This document shows positions 16,352 through 24,019 of a stretch of DNA of 64,000 nt, piece after piece. A program made the translations under genes and the position numbers. The stretch lies in the NCBI RefSeq assembly GCF_007830595.1, contig NZ_VLLD01000002.1. One strand, written 5' to 3'. How positions within the stretch are numbered: the first letter of the stretch is position 1; every line of letters begins with the position of its first letter. The notes beneath the pieces are model-generated. The model did no database searches and was not told the DNA's origin. It was given only the letters and a program-made list of their open reading frames with translations. This stretch comes from Treponema_B putidum. GTDB lineage: Bacteria; Spirochaetota; Spirochaetia; Treponematales; Treponemataceae.

Positions 16352-17611
16352 TTAGATAGTATCAAGACATGCAATGCCCGGGAGGACTTTTCCTTCAAGG
16401 AATTCAAGGGAAGCGCCGCCGCCCGTAGAAACATGGCTCATCTTATCGGCAAGATTGAACTTATTTACGGCTGCGACCGAATCTCCGCCGCCTACAATGC
16501 TTAAAGCACCTTTTTCGGTTGCAGCTGCTACAAGTCTGGCAGTTTCTTCCGTTCCCTTTGAAAAGGCCTCAAACTCAAAAACTCCTACAGGCCCGTTCCA
16601 GACAATCGACTTTGATGCCAAAATAATATCTTTATAAAGAGCTAAGGTCTTAGGCCCTACGTCCATTCCCATAAGATTATCGGGAATATCTATGTCTTCA
16701 ACTAAAACCGCTTCGGCATTGGGAGAAAAGGTTTCGGAGCATATGTGGTCAATGGGGAGTATTATCTTTACACCCTGTTTTGCAGCCTTATCCAAAAGAT
16801 TTTTTGCCGTATCCATATAATCTTCTTCAAATAAGGATTTACCGATCTTTTTTCCTTGAACTTTTAAGAAAGTGTAGGCCATTCCTCCGCCGATAATTAA
16901 GGAAGAGGCATTTTTTAAGAGGCTTTCCAAAACAGCGATTTTGGAAGAGACCTTTGCTCCTCCTATAATTGCCGTCATGGGCTTTGCAGGGTTATTTAAC
17001 ATCGGCTCAAGATATTTAATTTCTTTTTCCATAAGAAAGCCGGCTACCCTTGTATTTACAAAGTTTGCAATTTCGGCTGTAGAAGCATGGGAGCGGTGAG
17101 CTGTTCCAAAAGCATCATTTACATAGATGTCGCCGTATAGGCTTAGCTCTTTTGCCAAGATTTGCTGCTCAGCCTTTTCCTTTGAAGTTTCCTCTTTGTG
17201 GAAGCGGGTGTTTTCAAGCATAAGGATTCCGCCATGAGGAAGGGCTTTTACCCTTTCAAGCTGCCCCATGCAGGAGGGAGCAAAATCAACCGGAAGTTTA
17301 AGAAGGCCGGATAAGTATTCTGCAACAGGCTTCATCCTGTGCTTTCCGTTAATGTAAGATTCTTCATCAAAGGGTTTTCCGTCTTTTTCGGCCTTTTCCT
17401 TGGCTTTTTTTGCATCCTTTGAAGGATCGCCCAAATGGCTCATCAAAACAAGACTTCGAGCTCCTTGTTCCAATATATATTTTATTGTAGGAAGAGCCGC
17501 CCTAATCCTCGTATCATCCTGCACTACTCCATCCTTCATAGGAACATTAAAATCGACACGCATTATTATGCGTTTATCTTTTAAATTTACATCTTTTACA
17601 GTCTTAATCAT
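16352..17611 (-). CDS. pgk: Phosphoglycerate kinase
   Basis: The 419-residue product begins MIKTVKDVNLKDKRIIMRVD and carries the substrate block VDFNVPMKDG. Other landmarks are MSHLGDP, NDAFGTAHRSHAS, IIGGAKVSSKI, GGGMAYTFL and the nucleotide-binding C-terminal loop SIVGGGDSVAA. It transfers phosphate from 1,3-bisphosphoglycerate to ADP in glycolysis. Length is normal. A GGAGG site lies before the ATG. The VOC gene lies 58 nt upstream and the amidase gene follows closely. Confidence 0.97.
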   Translation of the reverse strand: MIKTVKDVNLKDKRIIMRVDFNVPMKDGVVQDDTRIRAALPTIKYILEQGARSLVLMSHLGDPSKDAKKAKEKAEKDGKPFDEESYINGKHRMKPVAEYLSGLLKLPVDFAPSCMGQLERVKALPHGGILMLENTRFHKEETSKEKAEQQILAKELSLYGDIYVNDAFGTAHRSHASTAEIANFVNTRVAGFLMEKEIKYLEPMLNNPAKPMTAIIGGAKVSSKIAVLESLLKNASSLIIGGGMAYTFLKVQGKKIGKSLFEEDYMDTAKNLLDKAAKQGVKIILPIDHICSETFSPNAEAVLVEDIDIPDNLMGMDVGPKTLALYKDIILASKSIVWNGPVGVFEFEAFSKGTEETARLVAAATEKGALSIVGGGDSVAAVNKFNLADKMSHVSTGGGASLEFLEGKVLPGIACLDTI

Positions 17612-17669
17612 ATTACCTCCAGATATTTTTATTTTATACAGCCTCGATTACCTTCCCTTAAATTTAACT

Positions 17670-18047
17670 TTACTCGTTTTCTTTTTTGAATTCGATGAAA
17701 TCTATTTCAACCCCGTTAGGATCTACAGCAGTTAAAATCTTTTTACCGTCTTTTGCGGTTCTTGGGGGAGCCGTTATGCGGACATTCTTAGATTTTAGGT
17801 ATTTTTCAGCCTCGCTTATCTGATCAACCTGAATCGTAAGAGAAAGGCGGCTGCCGTTTTGGGCTTTTGGAACATCATGGCTTATGAGCTCAAGATTCAT
17901 TCCGCTGTCGGGTTCCGTTAAAAAAGCAATTCTTTTTCCCGGAGCGGCCGACATCATATAATTAAAAGTAAATCCAAGTACTTTTTCATAAAACTCAAGT
18001 GATTTTTCCATTTCATCCGTGCGGATGGCAACACTGTTTAAAAACAT
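17670..18047 (-). CDS. VOC-family (glyoxalase-like) protein
   Basis: The 125-residue single-domain protein begins MFLNSVAIRTDEMEKSLEFY, the opening strand and helix of the vicinal-oxygen-chelate fold. It contains FLTEPDSGMNLELISHD and the closing strand GVEIDFIEF. Candidate metal ligands are sparse: no early His is present, while Glu residues occur in MNLELI and VEIDFIE. The enzymatic class therefore cannot be set; glyoxalase I is not proven. AGAGG lies before the ATG. It may be co-transcribed with pgk. Confidence 0.8.
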   Translation of the reverse strand: MFLNSVAIRTDEMEKSLEFYEKVLGFTFNYMMSAAPGKRIAFLTEPDSGMNLELISHDVPKAQNGSRLSLTIQVDQISEAEKYLKSKNVRITAPPRTAKDGKKILTAVDPNGVEIDFIEFKKENE

Positions 18048-18348
18048 TTGTATACCTCTTAAAAAAGTATAACATAATCATTATCATAAGTCAATTGAAA
18101 GTCAACATGAAAGTCAAGATGATGTAAAAATTTTATGTTAACATGATGTGTCATTTTAGCCGTAAAATTAAAAAAACAAAATGCGGGGACTTGACTTTTT
18201 TTTTAAAATAGCTTACGCTTAAGCCAGTGTTGTATTGCGTAAACTTATCGATAAATTTAAAAGCTTATATGATACAACCAAATGAGAATTTTCTCAAAAA
18301 AAATATTGTTCCGTAAACTTTAATAAAATTACGGAAAAGGAGAATCAC
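18048..18348. other. Divergent intergenic region, about 300 nt
   Basis: This gap lies between the VOC gene (minus) and a small outer-membrane protein gene (plus). A near-tandem GAAAGTCAA repeat sits at about 18099-18117. The remainder is AT-rich with no convincing RNA or ORF. A GGAGA ribosome site precedes the 18349 ATG. Confidence 0.5.
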
Positions 18349-18999
18349 ATGAAAAAACTTATTTTTGTTTTTTTATTGGCTGCATTGATTGCAGCACCTT
18401 TGGCTGCGCTGGATCTTAGTGCCGGCGGCGATTTCAGCTTTGCTCATATGTGGAGTACATTACAAAGAGAAAAGGCAAAAAATACAGATTCTATGAACCT
18501 TTTAGGTTTTAACGGTTTCTTTGATGCCGAGTATGTAAGAGCAGGCTTAGGGCTTAATTTCAGTGTAGGCGGCGTAACAGTAAAAGCGAACGATGGTGAA
18601 GGAAATTCTAGTTCTGACACTGATAATAAGTTTTCCTTTACAAATTTCCGCCTCTCGGTTTTAGGTAAATACCCCTTTACTATTGCCGAGATTGTAAAAC
18701 TTTATCCATTACTAGGTCTGGAAGCAGATTTTAACGTTTCCGTTAAGTATGACGGTAAAGATGTAAAAAAGGACCTAAAAGATGAGCAAAAACAGGATTA
18801 TAACCATTACTACCTCGTTTTAGGTGCAGGAGCCGATATCACTGTTTCAGGCAATCTTTTTGTAACCCCCAAGGCAACTTTCGGCTTTGATTTGACAGAG
18901 AGCTCATATGTAAAAGACGCAAAGAAAAATGATTCAAAAGTAAAAGGCGGCCATCCAATGAAGTTGGAATTCGGTGTAGGCGTAGGATATAAGTTCTAA
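18349..18999 (+). CDS. Small outer-membrane beta-barrel protein
   Basis: This 216-residue protein has a signal peptide (MKKLIFVFLLAALIAAPLAA, cut before LDLSAGGDF). The mature part is a run of amphipathic strands with alternating hydrophobic residues (FFDAEYVRAGLGLNFSVGG, then FTNFRLSVLGKYPF and LYPLLGLEADFNVSVKY). It ends in a typical barrel terminus, KLEFGVGVGYKF, with a final aromatic residue. The length suits an 8-stranded barrel. The role is unknown (porin-like, adhesin or lipid-binding). A good GGAGA site precedes it and a terminator follows. Confidence 0.75.
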   Translation: MKKLIFVFLLAALIAAPLAALDLSAGGDFSFAHMWSTLQREKAKNTDSMNLLGFNGFFDAEYVRAGLGLNFSVGGVTVKANDGEGNSSSDTDNKFSFTNFRLSVLGKYPFTIAEIVKLYPLLGLEADFNVSVKYDGKDVKKDLKDEQKQDYNHYYLVLGAGADITVSGNLFVTPKATFGFDLTESSYVKDAKKNDSKVKGGHPMKLEFGVGVGYKF

Positions 19000-19015
19000 T
19001 TTTACACTAATCCTT

Positions 19016-19049
19016 AAAAAGCTCCATCTATAAAGATGGGGCTTTTTTT
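19016..19049 (+). terminator. Intrinsic terminator after the beta-barrel gene
   Basis: AAGCTCCATC and GATGGGGCTT form a stem with one wobble around TATAAA, followed by seven T residues. Confidence 0.85.
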
Positions 19050-19090
19050 ATGTCTTCATAAAAAATTTGGTTAAATCTAAGGTAAACCTA

Positions 19091-19117
19091 TAAAAAACTG
19101 AAGCTTTTAGAGGTTCC
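19091..19117 (-). repeat. Dispersed hairpin repeat family B, copy 1
   Basis: Read on the minus strand, GGAACCTCTAAAAGCTTCAG and TTTTTTA form the CTCTAAAA...TTTTTAGAG type of element. Related copies lie at 42293-42321, 45380-45407 and 56875-56905. Confidence 0.55.
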
Positions 19118-19123
19118 ATTTAC

Positions 19124-19152
19124 TTGAAAAAAAAGCTCTTATCGGCTAAAAT
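19124..19152 (+). promoter_or_regulatory. guaA promoter placed for a leaderless mRNA
   Basis: TTGAAA (19124-19129), a 17-nt spacer and TAAAAT (19147-19152). The start site would fall at about 19159, the first base of the guaA ATG. No ribosome-binding site lies between. Confidence 0.65.
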
Positions 19153-19158
19153 ACTTTT

Positions 19159-20694
19159 ATGAAGATTACGGAAAAGATTTTAATTGTGGATTTCGGAGGT
19201 CAGTATAATCAGCTCATAGCAAGGCGTGTGCGCGACCTAAATGTTTATTCCGATATTGTGCCGGTTTCAAAGGCCCTTGACTACATAAGGGAAAATAAGC
19301 CCATAGGTATTATTTTTACGGGAGGGCCTAACAGCGTTTATGAAGAAAAAGCTCCCCTGCCCCCAAAAGAAATTTTTGACTTAGGTATTCCGATTTTGGG
19401 CATTTGTTACGGTATGCAGGCCATGGCTCATTGTCTAGGCGGCAAGGTAGAAAAAAGCTTAAAAAGAGAATTCGGCAAAACCTTAACAAAATTCGACACA
19501 GGTATTCCGCTCTTTAAAAATATAAAAGATAAATCTTCGGTTTGGATGAGTCATGTAGACTGCGTTTCACGCCTGCCTGAAGGCTTTGTTTCGGCAGCTC
19601 AAACGGCAAATACAAAAAATGCGGCAATGGCAAATAAAGAAAAAAAACTTTACGGCATCCAATTCCATGCCGAAGTTGAACATTCCGAAGAAGGACAAAA
19701 TATAATCAAAAACTTTTTGTACAACGTTTGCGGTGCTAAGGGCGATTGGAATATGAAAAACTTTTTGGCCGAGGCTATAAAAGATGTACAAAATACCGTA
19801 AAAGACGGCAAGGTGCTTTTAGCCCTATCGGGAGGAGTAGATTCTTCCGTGCTTGCGGCTCTTTTAAATAAGGCTGTCGGTAAAAATCTAACCTGTATTT
19901 TTGTGGATCACGGCCTTATGCGCAAAAACGAGGGAGATGAGGTAGAAGCGGCCTTTAGGGATACTCCAATGAATTTTATCCGCGTAAATGCGGAAAGCCG
20001 TTTTTTGGGCAAGTTAAAAGGCGTTTCCGACCCTGAAAAAAAACGCAAAATAATCGGTGAAGAGTTTATCCGTGTTTTTGAAGAAGAAGCTAAAAAAATC
20101 GGAACGGTGGACTTCCTTGCCCAAGGCACAATTTACGCCGATGTAGTTGAAAGCGGTAGCAAGGGTTCCGCCGTCATAAAAAGCCATCACAATGTGGGAG
20201 GTCTTCCCGATCACATAAGTTTTAAGTCCCTAATTGAGCCCTTAAAAACGCTTTTTAAGGACGAAATAAGAAAGTTAGGAACGGAGCTTGGCCTCCCCGA
20301 TTATCTGGTACACCGCCAGCCATTCCCGGGTCCCGGCCTTGCCATAAGAATTATGGGCGAGATAACCGAAGAAAAGCTGGATATTTTAAGGGAAGCCGAT
20401 GCTATTTGGCGAAGCGAACTTGAGCGGGCAGACATAAAAAAGGATTTGAGCCAGTATTTTGCCGTTCTTACATCCACAAAGACGGTGGGTGTTATGGGAG
20501 ACTTTAGAACCTATGACTACACCCTCGCCCTGCGTGCAGTAAAAACCTCGGACTTTATGACAGCCGATTGGGTACGCATCCCCTACGAGGTTTTGGACAA
20601 GGTTTCTTCCCGTATCATAAACGAGGTAAAGGGCATCAATCGAATAGTCTACGACATAACCTCAAAACCGCCTGCTACGATTGAGTGGGAGTAG
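19159..20694 (+). CDS. guaA: GMP synthase (glutamine-hydrolysing)
   Basis: The 511-residue enzyme aminates XMP to GMP. The N-terminal class I glutamine amidotransferase domain has the catalytic Cys83 (GICYGMQ) and the His/Glu pair in QFHAEVEH. The ATP-pyrophosphatase domain follows with LALSGGVDSSVLA. The C-terminal dimerisation domain carries RQPFPGPGLAIRIMGE and ends with the usual TIEWE. All domains are intact and the length is normal. The ATG at 19159 is supported by the family N-terminus (KILIVDFGGQYNQLIARRVR) even though no ribosome site precedes it. Confidence 0.97.
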   Translation: MKITEKILIVDFGGQYNQLIARRVRDLNVYSDIVPVSKALDYIRENKPIGIIFTGGPNSVYEEKAPLPPKEIFDLGIPILGICYGMQAMAHCLGGKVEKSLKREFGKTLTKFDTGIPLFKNIKDKSSVWMSHVDCVSRLPEGFVSAAQTANTKNAAMANKEKKLYGIQFHAEVEHSEEGQNIIKNFLYNVCGAKGDWNMKNFLAEAIKDVQNTVKDGKVLLALSGGVDSSVLAALLNKAVGKNLTCIFVDHGLMRKNEGDEVEAAFRDTPMNFIRVNAESRFLGKLKGVSDPEKKRKIIGEEFIRVFEEEAKKIGTVDFLAQGTIYADVVESGSKGSAVIKSHHNVGGLPDHISFKSLIEPLKTLFKDEIRKLGTELGLPDYLVHRQPFPGPGLAIRIMGEITEEKLDILREADAIWRSELERADIKKDLSQYFAVLTSTKTVGVMGDFRTYDYTLALRAVKTSDFMTADWVRIPYEVLDKVSSRIINEVKGINRIVYDITSKPPATIEWE

Positions 20695-20710
20695 AGTAAC
20701 AAAAATGTTT

Positions 20711-20757
20711 CTTCCGTAAAATCGTTGAAAATACAATATTACAACGGTTTACGGAAG
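20711..20757 (+). terminator. Long palindrome after guaA
   Basis: CTTCCGTAAA and TTTACGGAAG, with inner CGTTG and CAACG, form a nearly perfect 16-bp stem. No T-run follows, so termination is likely but not certain. Confidence 0.6.
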
Positions 20758-20772
20758 CAAAAAGCTCCTTAG

Positions 20773-20795
20773 TGATACTGTTTTGATACTAAAAA
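20773..20795 (+). repeat. Left direct repeat bounding the radical SAM cassette
   Basis: The 23 bases beginning TGATACTGTTTTGATACT and continuing into five A residues recur exactly at 23854-23876. The next bases also resemble each other with gaps (AAAAAGTAGGTTTAAAA against AAAAAATAGGTATAAAA). Confidence 0.85.
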
Positions 20796-20933
20796 TGAGA
20801 AAAAGTAGGTTTAAAAGGAAGTTGTTGAATTTAGATAAATTGTTTAGAAAGCTTTCCATCATTTTGGTGGGAGGCTTTTGTGGAAATAGTGGTTGATAAA
20901 TTTGAATTTACCTCTATTTAGACATACAAACTG

Positions 20934-20962
20934 TTGACAACAAAGCTCCTATATAGTATGAT
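20934..20962 (+). promoter_or_regulatory. Promoter of the MarR-radical SAM operon
   Basis: A consensus TTGACA (20934-20939), a 17-nt spacer and TATGAT (20957-20962). The left operator arm fills the spacer and touches the -10 box. Confidence 0.85.
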
Positions 20963-20988
20963 TTGATAAACTACTATATAGGAGCTTT
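20942..20988 (+). promoter_or_regulatory. Palindromic operator, 17-bp perfect arms, likely MarR site
   Basis: AAAGCTCCTATATAGTA (20942-20958) and its exact reverse complement (20972-20988) are separated by 13 nt. The right arm contains the AGGAG ribosome site of the MarR gene. The layout fits autorepression. As RNA the arms could also hide the ribosome site. Confidence 0.8.
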
Positions 20989-20991
20989 TGT

Positions 20992-21429
20992 ATGGAAATG
21001 AATGGAGGATTTCTTGTCACCAAAATAAAACAGCTTGGAGACCGGATCTTTGAGAGGATTCTCAGTGAAAAGAATATTGATGCGTTCAATGGAGCCCAGG
21101 GGCGTATTCTTTATGTGCTGTGGCAGGAGAATGGAATCCCGATTGGGTCACTATCGATCAAATGTGGATTAGCGATAACTTCTCTTACGACGATGCTGGA
21201 AAGAATGGAAAATCAAGGGCTGATAAGCCGCGTTCAGTCTGAAACGGACAAAAGGAAAATACTCCTATTTCTGACTGAGAAAGCACATGCCTTAAAGGAC
21301 GAGTACAATTCTGTATCTGATGAGATGGGCAGTATTTACTACAAAGGTTTTTCAGAGGAAGAAATTACCCGGTTTGAGGAATGCCTCGACCGTATCAGAA
21401 AGAATCTTGAGGAGTGGCAGAAGTCATGA
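20992..21429 (+). CDS. MarR-family regulator of the radical SAM mobile pair
   Basis: This 145-residue winged-helix protein has helix 1 near NGGFLVTKIKQLGDRIFERI. The recognition region is SIKCGLAITSLTTMLERMEN, followed by the wing QGLISRVQSETDKRKILLFL. C-terminal dimer helices end in RIRKNLEEWQ. These are standard MarR features. AGGAG lies 7 nt before the ATG, inside the palindromic operator. Its stop overlaps the start of the first radical SAM gene as ATGA, so the two are coupled. It probably represses its own operon; the ligand is unknown. Confidence 0.88.
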   Translation: MEMNGGFLVTKIKQLGDRIFERILSEKNIDAFNGAQGRILYVLWQENGIPIGSLSIKCGLAITSLTTMLERMENQGLISRVQSETDKRKILLFLTEKAHALKDEYNSVSDEMGSIYYKGFSEEEITRFEECLDRIRKNLEEWQKS

Positions 21430-22115
21430 GTATTTGTATCAAAGATCAGATTCAAAACATGAATATCGTCATCGGCTGCACAGTGGGGTGTGCATATTGC
21501 TATGCCCGCAACAATGTGAAACGCTGGCATATGATTGATGACTTCGCTGACCCTGAATTCTTTCCGGGTAAGCTCAAGATGATGGAAAAGAAACGTCCGC
21601 AGAACTTTCTTCTTACCGGCATGAGCGATCTCTCCGGATGGAAGCCGGAATGGAGAGACGAGGTATTTGCAAAGATCCGTGAAAATCCACAGCATCAGTT
21701 CCTATTCCTTACCAAGCGCCCCGATCTTCTGGATTTTGATACAGATTTGGAAAACGCATGGTTTGGCGTTACGGTGACGAGGAAAGCAGAACTGTGGCGT
21801 ATTGACGCGCTTCGGGAAAATGTCAGAGCAAAACACTATCATGTTACCTTTGAACCGTTATTCGACGATCCCGGTTCAGTTGACCTTTCCAGAATCAACT
21901 GGATTGTTGTCGGCACCATGACCGGAGTTCTGAGCAGGAAGGTTCATACGGAGCCGGAGTGGGCATGGTCTCTGACGGACCAGGCACACGAGCTCGGCAT
22001 TCCGGTGTTTATGAAGGAAGACCTTGTCTCTATCATAGGGGATGAAAATATGATTCAGGAAATGCCGGAAGAATTCAATAAAGTGTTGGAGGTACAGAGA
22101 TCATGGCAGAAGTAA
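21426..22115 (+). CDS. Radical SAM mobile pair protein A
   Basis: The 229-residue protein has a CxxxCxxC cluster (Cys18, Cys22, Cys25 in IGCTVGCAYCYARNN) for a 4Fe-4S cluster that cleaves S-adenosylmethionine. Later blocks (FLLTGMSDLSGWKPEWRDEV, QFLFLTKRPDLLDF, YHVTFEPLFDDPG) resemble the DUF5131/Gp37-Gp68 type of radical SAM protein. The ATG at 21426 gives an ATGA overlap with the MarR gene, which decides the start. Its 3' end overlaps the B gene. Substrate and product are unknown. The constant pairing with B suggests that they act on a common target. Confidence 0.88.
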   Translation: MSICIKDQIQNMNIVIGCTVGCAYCYARNNVKRWHMIDDFADPEFFPGKLKMMEKKRPQNFLLTGMSDLSGWKPEWRDEVFAKIRENPQHQFLFLTKRPDLLDFDTDLENAWFGVTVTRKAELWRIDALRENVRAKHYHVTFEPLFDDPGSVDLSRINWIVVGTMTGVLSRKVHTEPEWAWSLTDQAHELGIPVFMKEDLVSIIGDENMIQEMPEEFNKVLEVQRSWQK

Positions 22116-23011
22116 TCGATGGAATCCTCATTAGTGAGGTGGAAACAAAGAACATCATGACCAAATCCAGTCTGCCGGTAGGCGGTTACTCGGTCAATCC
22201 CTATGTAGGCTGTACACATGACTGCAAGTATTGCTATGCTTCTTTTATGAAGCGCTTTACCGGACACAAGGAGGAATGGGGCACTTTCCTTGATGTGAAG
22301 CATTGGCCGGAAATTAAAAATCCGAAGAAATATGCCGGACAGCGGGTGGTCATCGGTTCTGTGACGGATGGCTACAATCCACAGGAGGGGCAATTCGAGA
22401 ATACCAGAAAACTTCTGGAGCAGCTGATCGGCAGTGACGCAGATATTCTAATCTGCACAAAGTCTGATCTTGTGGTACGGGATATCGATCTGCTGAAGAA
22501 GCTTGGACGAGTAACCGTTTCATGGTCGATCAACACACTGGATGAAAATTTTAAGAACGATATGGACTCTGCTTCGAGCATTGAGCGTCGTATCGCTTCT
22601 ATGAAGCAGGTATATGACGCAGGGATCCGTACAGTCTGTTTCGTATCCCCGGTATTCCCCGGTATCACGGACTTTGAAGCGATCTTTGAGCGGATAAAGG
22701 ATCAGTGCGATCTGTTCTGGCTCGAGAATCTCAATCTTCGGGGCGGTTTCAAGAAGACGATTATGGATTATATCGCTGGAAAATATCCTGATCTTGTACC
22801 GCTTTACGATGAGATCTATAACAAGCATAACCGCAGCTACTTTGAAGCGCTTGAAGTAAAAGCTGAGGAAATGGCTAAGAAGTATGATTGTCCCTTTGTG
22901 GATAATGAAATGCCTTATGGCAGAGTCCCGCAGGGACATCCGGTGATCGTGGATTATTTCTATCATGAGGAAATCCGAGGGACAGAAAATACCGGAAAAA
23001 GGAATCGTTAA
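22103..23011 (+). CDS. Radical SAM mobile pair protein B
   Basis: In this 302-residue protein the cluster motif is Cys37, Cys41, Cys44 in NPYVGCTHDCKYCYASFMKR. The motif is like that of SPL-type radical SAM proteins, with RVVIGSVTDGYNPQE, the barrel strands ADILICTKSDLVVRDIDLL and VSWSINTLDENF, and the basic C-terminus RGTENTGKRNR. It starts inside the end of gene A (13-nt overlap), so A and B are translationally coupled. The composition is unlike that of the chromosome around it. No substrate can be named. Confidence 0.88.
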   Translation: MAEVIDGILISEVETKNIMTKSSLPVGGYSVNPYVGCTHDCKYCYASFMKRFTGHKEEWGTFLDVKHWPEIKNPKKYAGQRVVIGSVTDGYNPQEGQFENTRKLLEQLIGSDADILICTKSDLVVRDIDLLKKLGRVTVSWSINTLDENFKNDMDSASSIERRIASMKQVYDAGIRTVCFVSPVFPGITDFEAIFERIKDQCDLFWLENLNLRGGFKKTIMDYIAGKYPDLVPLYDEIYNKHNRSYFEALEVKAEEMAKKYDCPFVDNEMPYGRVPQGHPVIVDYFYHEEIRGTENTGKRNR

Positions 23012-23128
23012 ACAGAAATTGACCGAGCTCTTTGAACGAGGGAGACTCCTTGTCCGAAGGGCAAGAAGGTGCAACCGAGAAGACTTAGAACAACTCCAGT
23101 TTGTCTAAAGCATCAAACAGCATAAAAA

Positions 23129-23168
23129 GCACATGACTTTAAGATTGTAAAATCTTTCAGCTATGTGC
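23129..23168 (+). terminator. Stem-loop after the radical SAM operon
   Basis: GCACAT (23129-23134) pairs with ATGTGC (23163-23168), and AAGATT with AATCTT inside. A short TTT follows on the plus strand. Confidence 0.5.
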
Positions 23169-23823
23169 ATTTAATGAGCAAAGAATAAAAGACTATCAAA
23201 CAGGAGCATATGAAAGGGCAGGTGGAGTAGTCGATCCACTTCCTGAAGATGCACCTCAGTTTGTAAAAGATTATTATGCTTATTATAAGACAGAGCGTGG
23301 TTATCATAGCAGGTCGCTTAATTCCAATGAGGGATGGAATACTGTAGGGATGATATCTTTTCTAAACCAACCAATTCTACAGTATAGTAATGAAATCCGT
23401 AGTGCTGTACTTATCGTTCATGGGGATAAGGCACATAGCTATTACTTTGGAAAAGATGCCTATGAAAATATGATAAAAGACATGCAAATAGATGGCACTG
23501 TACTTGATGTTGAATGGGAAAACAATAATACTGTAAAGGAACTAAAGGAAGAATTAAAACAAGGAGAGGTAACCATCCGGTTATCTAAATATAGCGATTT
23601 CGAGCAGGTAGGAGAATTGGGTAAAACTTACTCCTCATCTGATAAAAGAATTACAGCAGAAGCCGGAGATATAATGCTGTACTCCGGAAACAAAATAGTT
23701 GTATTTTATGGAGCAAACACATGGGAATATACTCGAATTGGGAAGATTAAAAATTTAAGCAAGGAAGAAATAAAGCGATTATTAAGCAATAGTGATGTGG
23801 TATTAAAGATAAAAATGGAATGA
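23143..23823 (+). pseudogene. Chimeric remnant: alpha/beta-hydrolase C-terminal piece joined in frame to a cyclophilin-like domain
   Basis: The frame is open from 23143 (after TAA at 23140-23142) to the stop at 23823, but no normal start lies at its head; the first ATG is at 23350. The 5' part reads NEQRIKDYQTGAYERAGGVV, PLPEDAPQFVKDYY, GWNTVGMISFLNQPIL and VLIVHGDKAHSYYFGKDAYE, which is the C-terminal region of an acetyl-esterase-like hydrolase. After MIKDM it switches to a cyclophilin-like fold (NNTVKELKEELKQGEVTIRL, DFEQVGELG, AEAGDIMLYSGNKIVVFYG). The hydrolase has lost its nucleophile region. The ATG at 23350 or 23470 could still give a cyclophilin-like protein. Confidence 0.65.
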
Positions 23824-23837
23824 TTATGATAGTAATA

Positions 23838-23876
23838 TTTTTAGTATCACTATTGATACTGTTTTGATACTAAAAA
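23838..23876 (+). repeat. Right boundary of the cassette: inverted repeat containing the second 23-bp direct repeat
   Basis: TTTTTAGTATCA (23838-23849) and its exact reverse complement (23865-23876) flank CTATTGATACTGTTT. The direct repeat shared with the left end occupies 23854-23876. The motif GATACT occurs twice here, plus once inverted, which looks like a recombinase site. Confidence 0.75.
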
Positions 23877-24019
23877 CCTCTAAAACCACAAAAAATAGGT
23901 ATAAAATGTTTGGTTTTAGAAACTTAATAGATACTGACAATACATAAAAGAAACAAATATGCTATGGTAATTATTGAGTGGGAGTGATGAAGGCGGTATA
24001 CTAAATGAGGAGGTTCACT

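Larger units (their letters stand above)
20773..23876 (+). mobile_element. Putative mobile cassette: MarR regulator, radical SAM pair A/B and hydrolase remnant
   Basis: About 3.1 kb lie between two exact 23-bp direct repeats. The inner genes have visibly higher GC and different codon choice from the flanking guaA. The MarR + radical SAM A + radical SAM B set is the known 'radical SAM mobile pair' arrangement, found scattered among unrelated gut and oral bacteria. No integrase or transposase is present, so the cassette must have moved in trans or lost its enzyme. Confidence 0.75.

Noticed and set aside
16342..16434. N-terminal extension of the amidase to 16434
   Set aside because: It would lie inside pgk and push the signal peptide 30 residues inward. 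The ATG at 16344 puts the leader at the start.
20849..20880. Hairpin AAGCTTTCCATC...GGTGGGAGGCTT as a riboswitch
   Set aside because: It has several wobble pairs, lies upstream of the mapped-looking MarR promoter and is followed by TTTTG; a weak terminator is a simpler reading.
22055..23074. Minus-strand ORFs opposite the radical SAM genes
   Set aside because: They are long only because of the higher GC there; no motif or ribosome site is seen.
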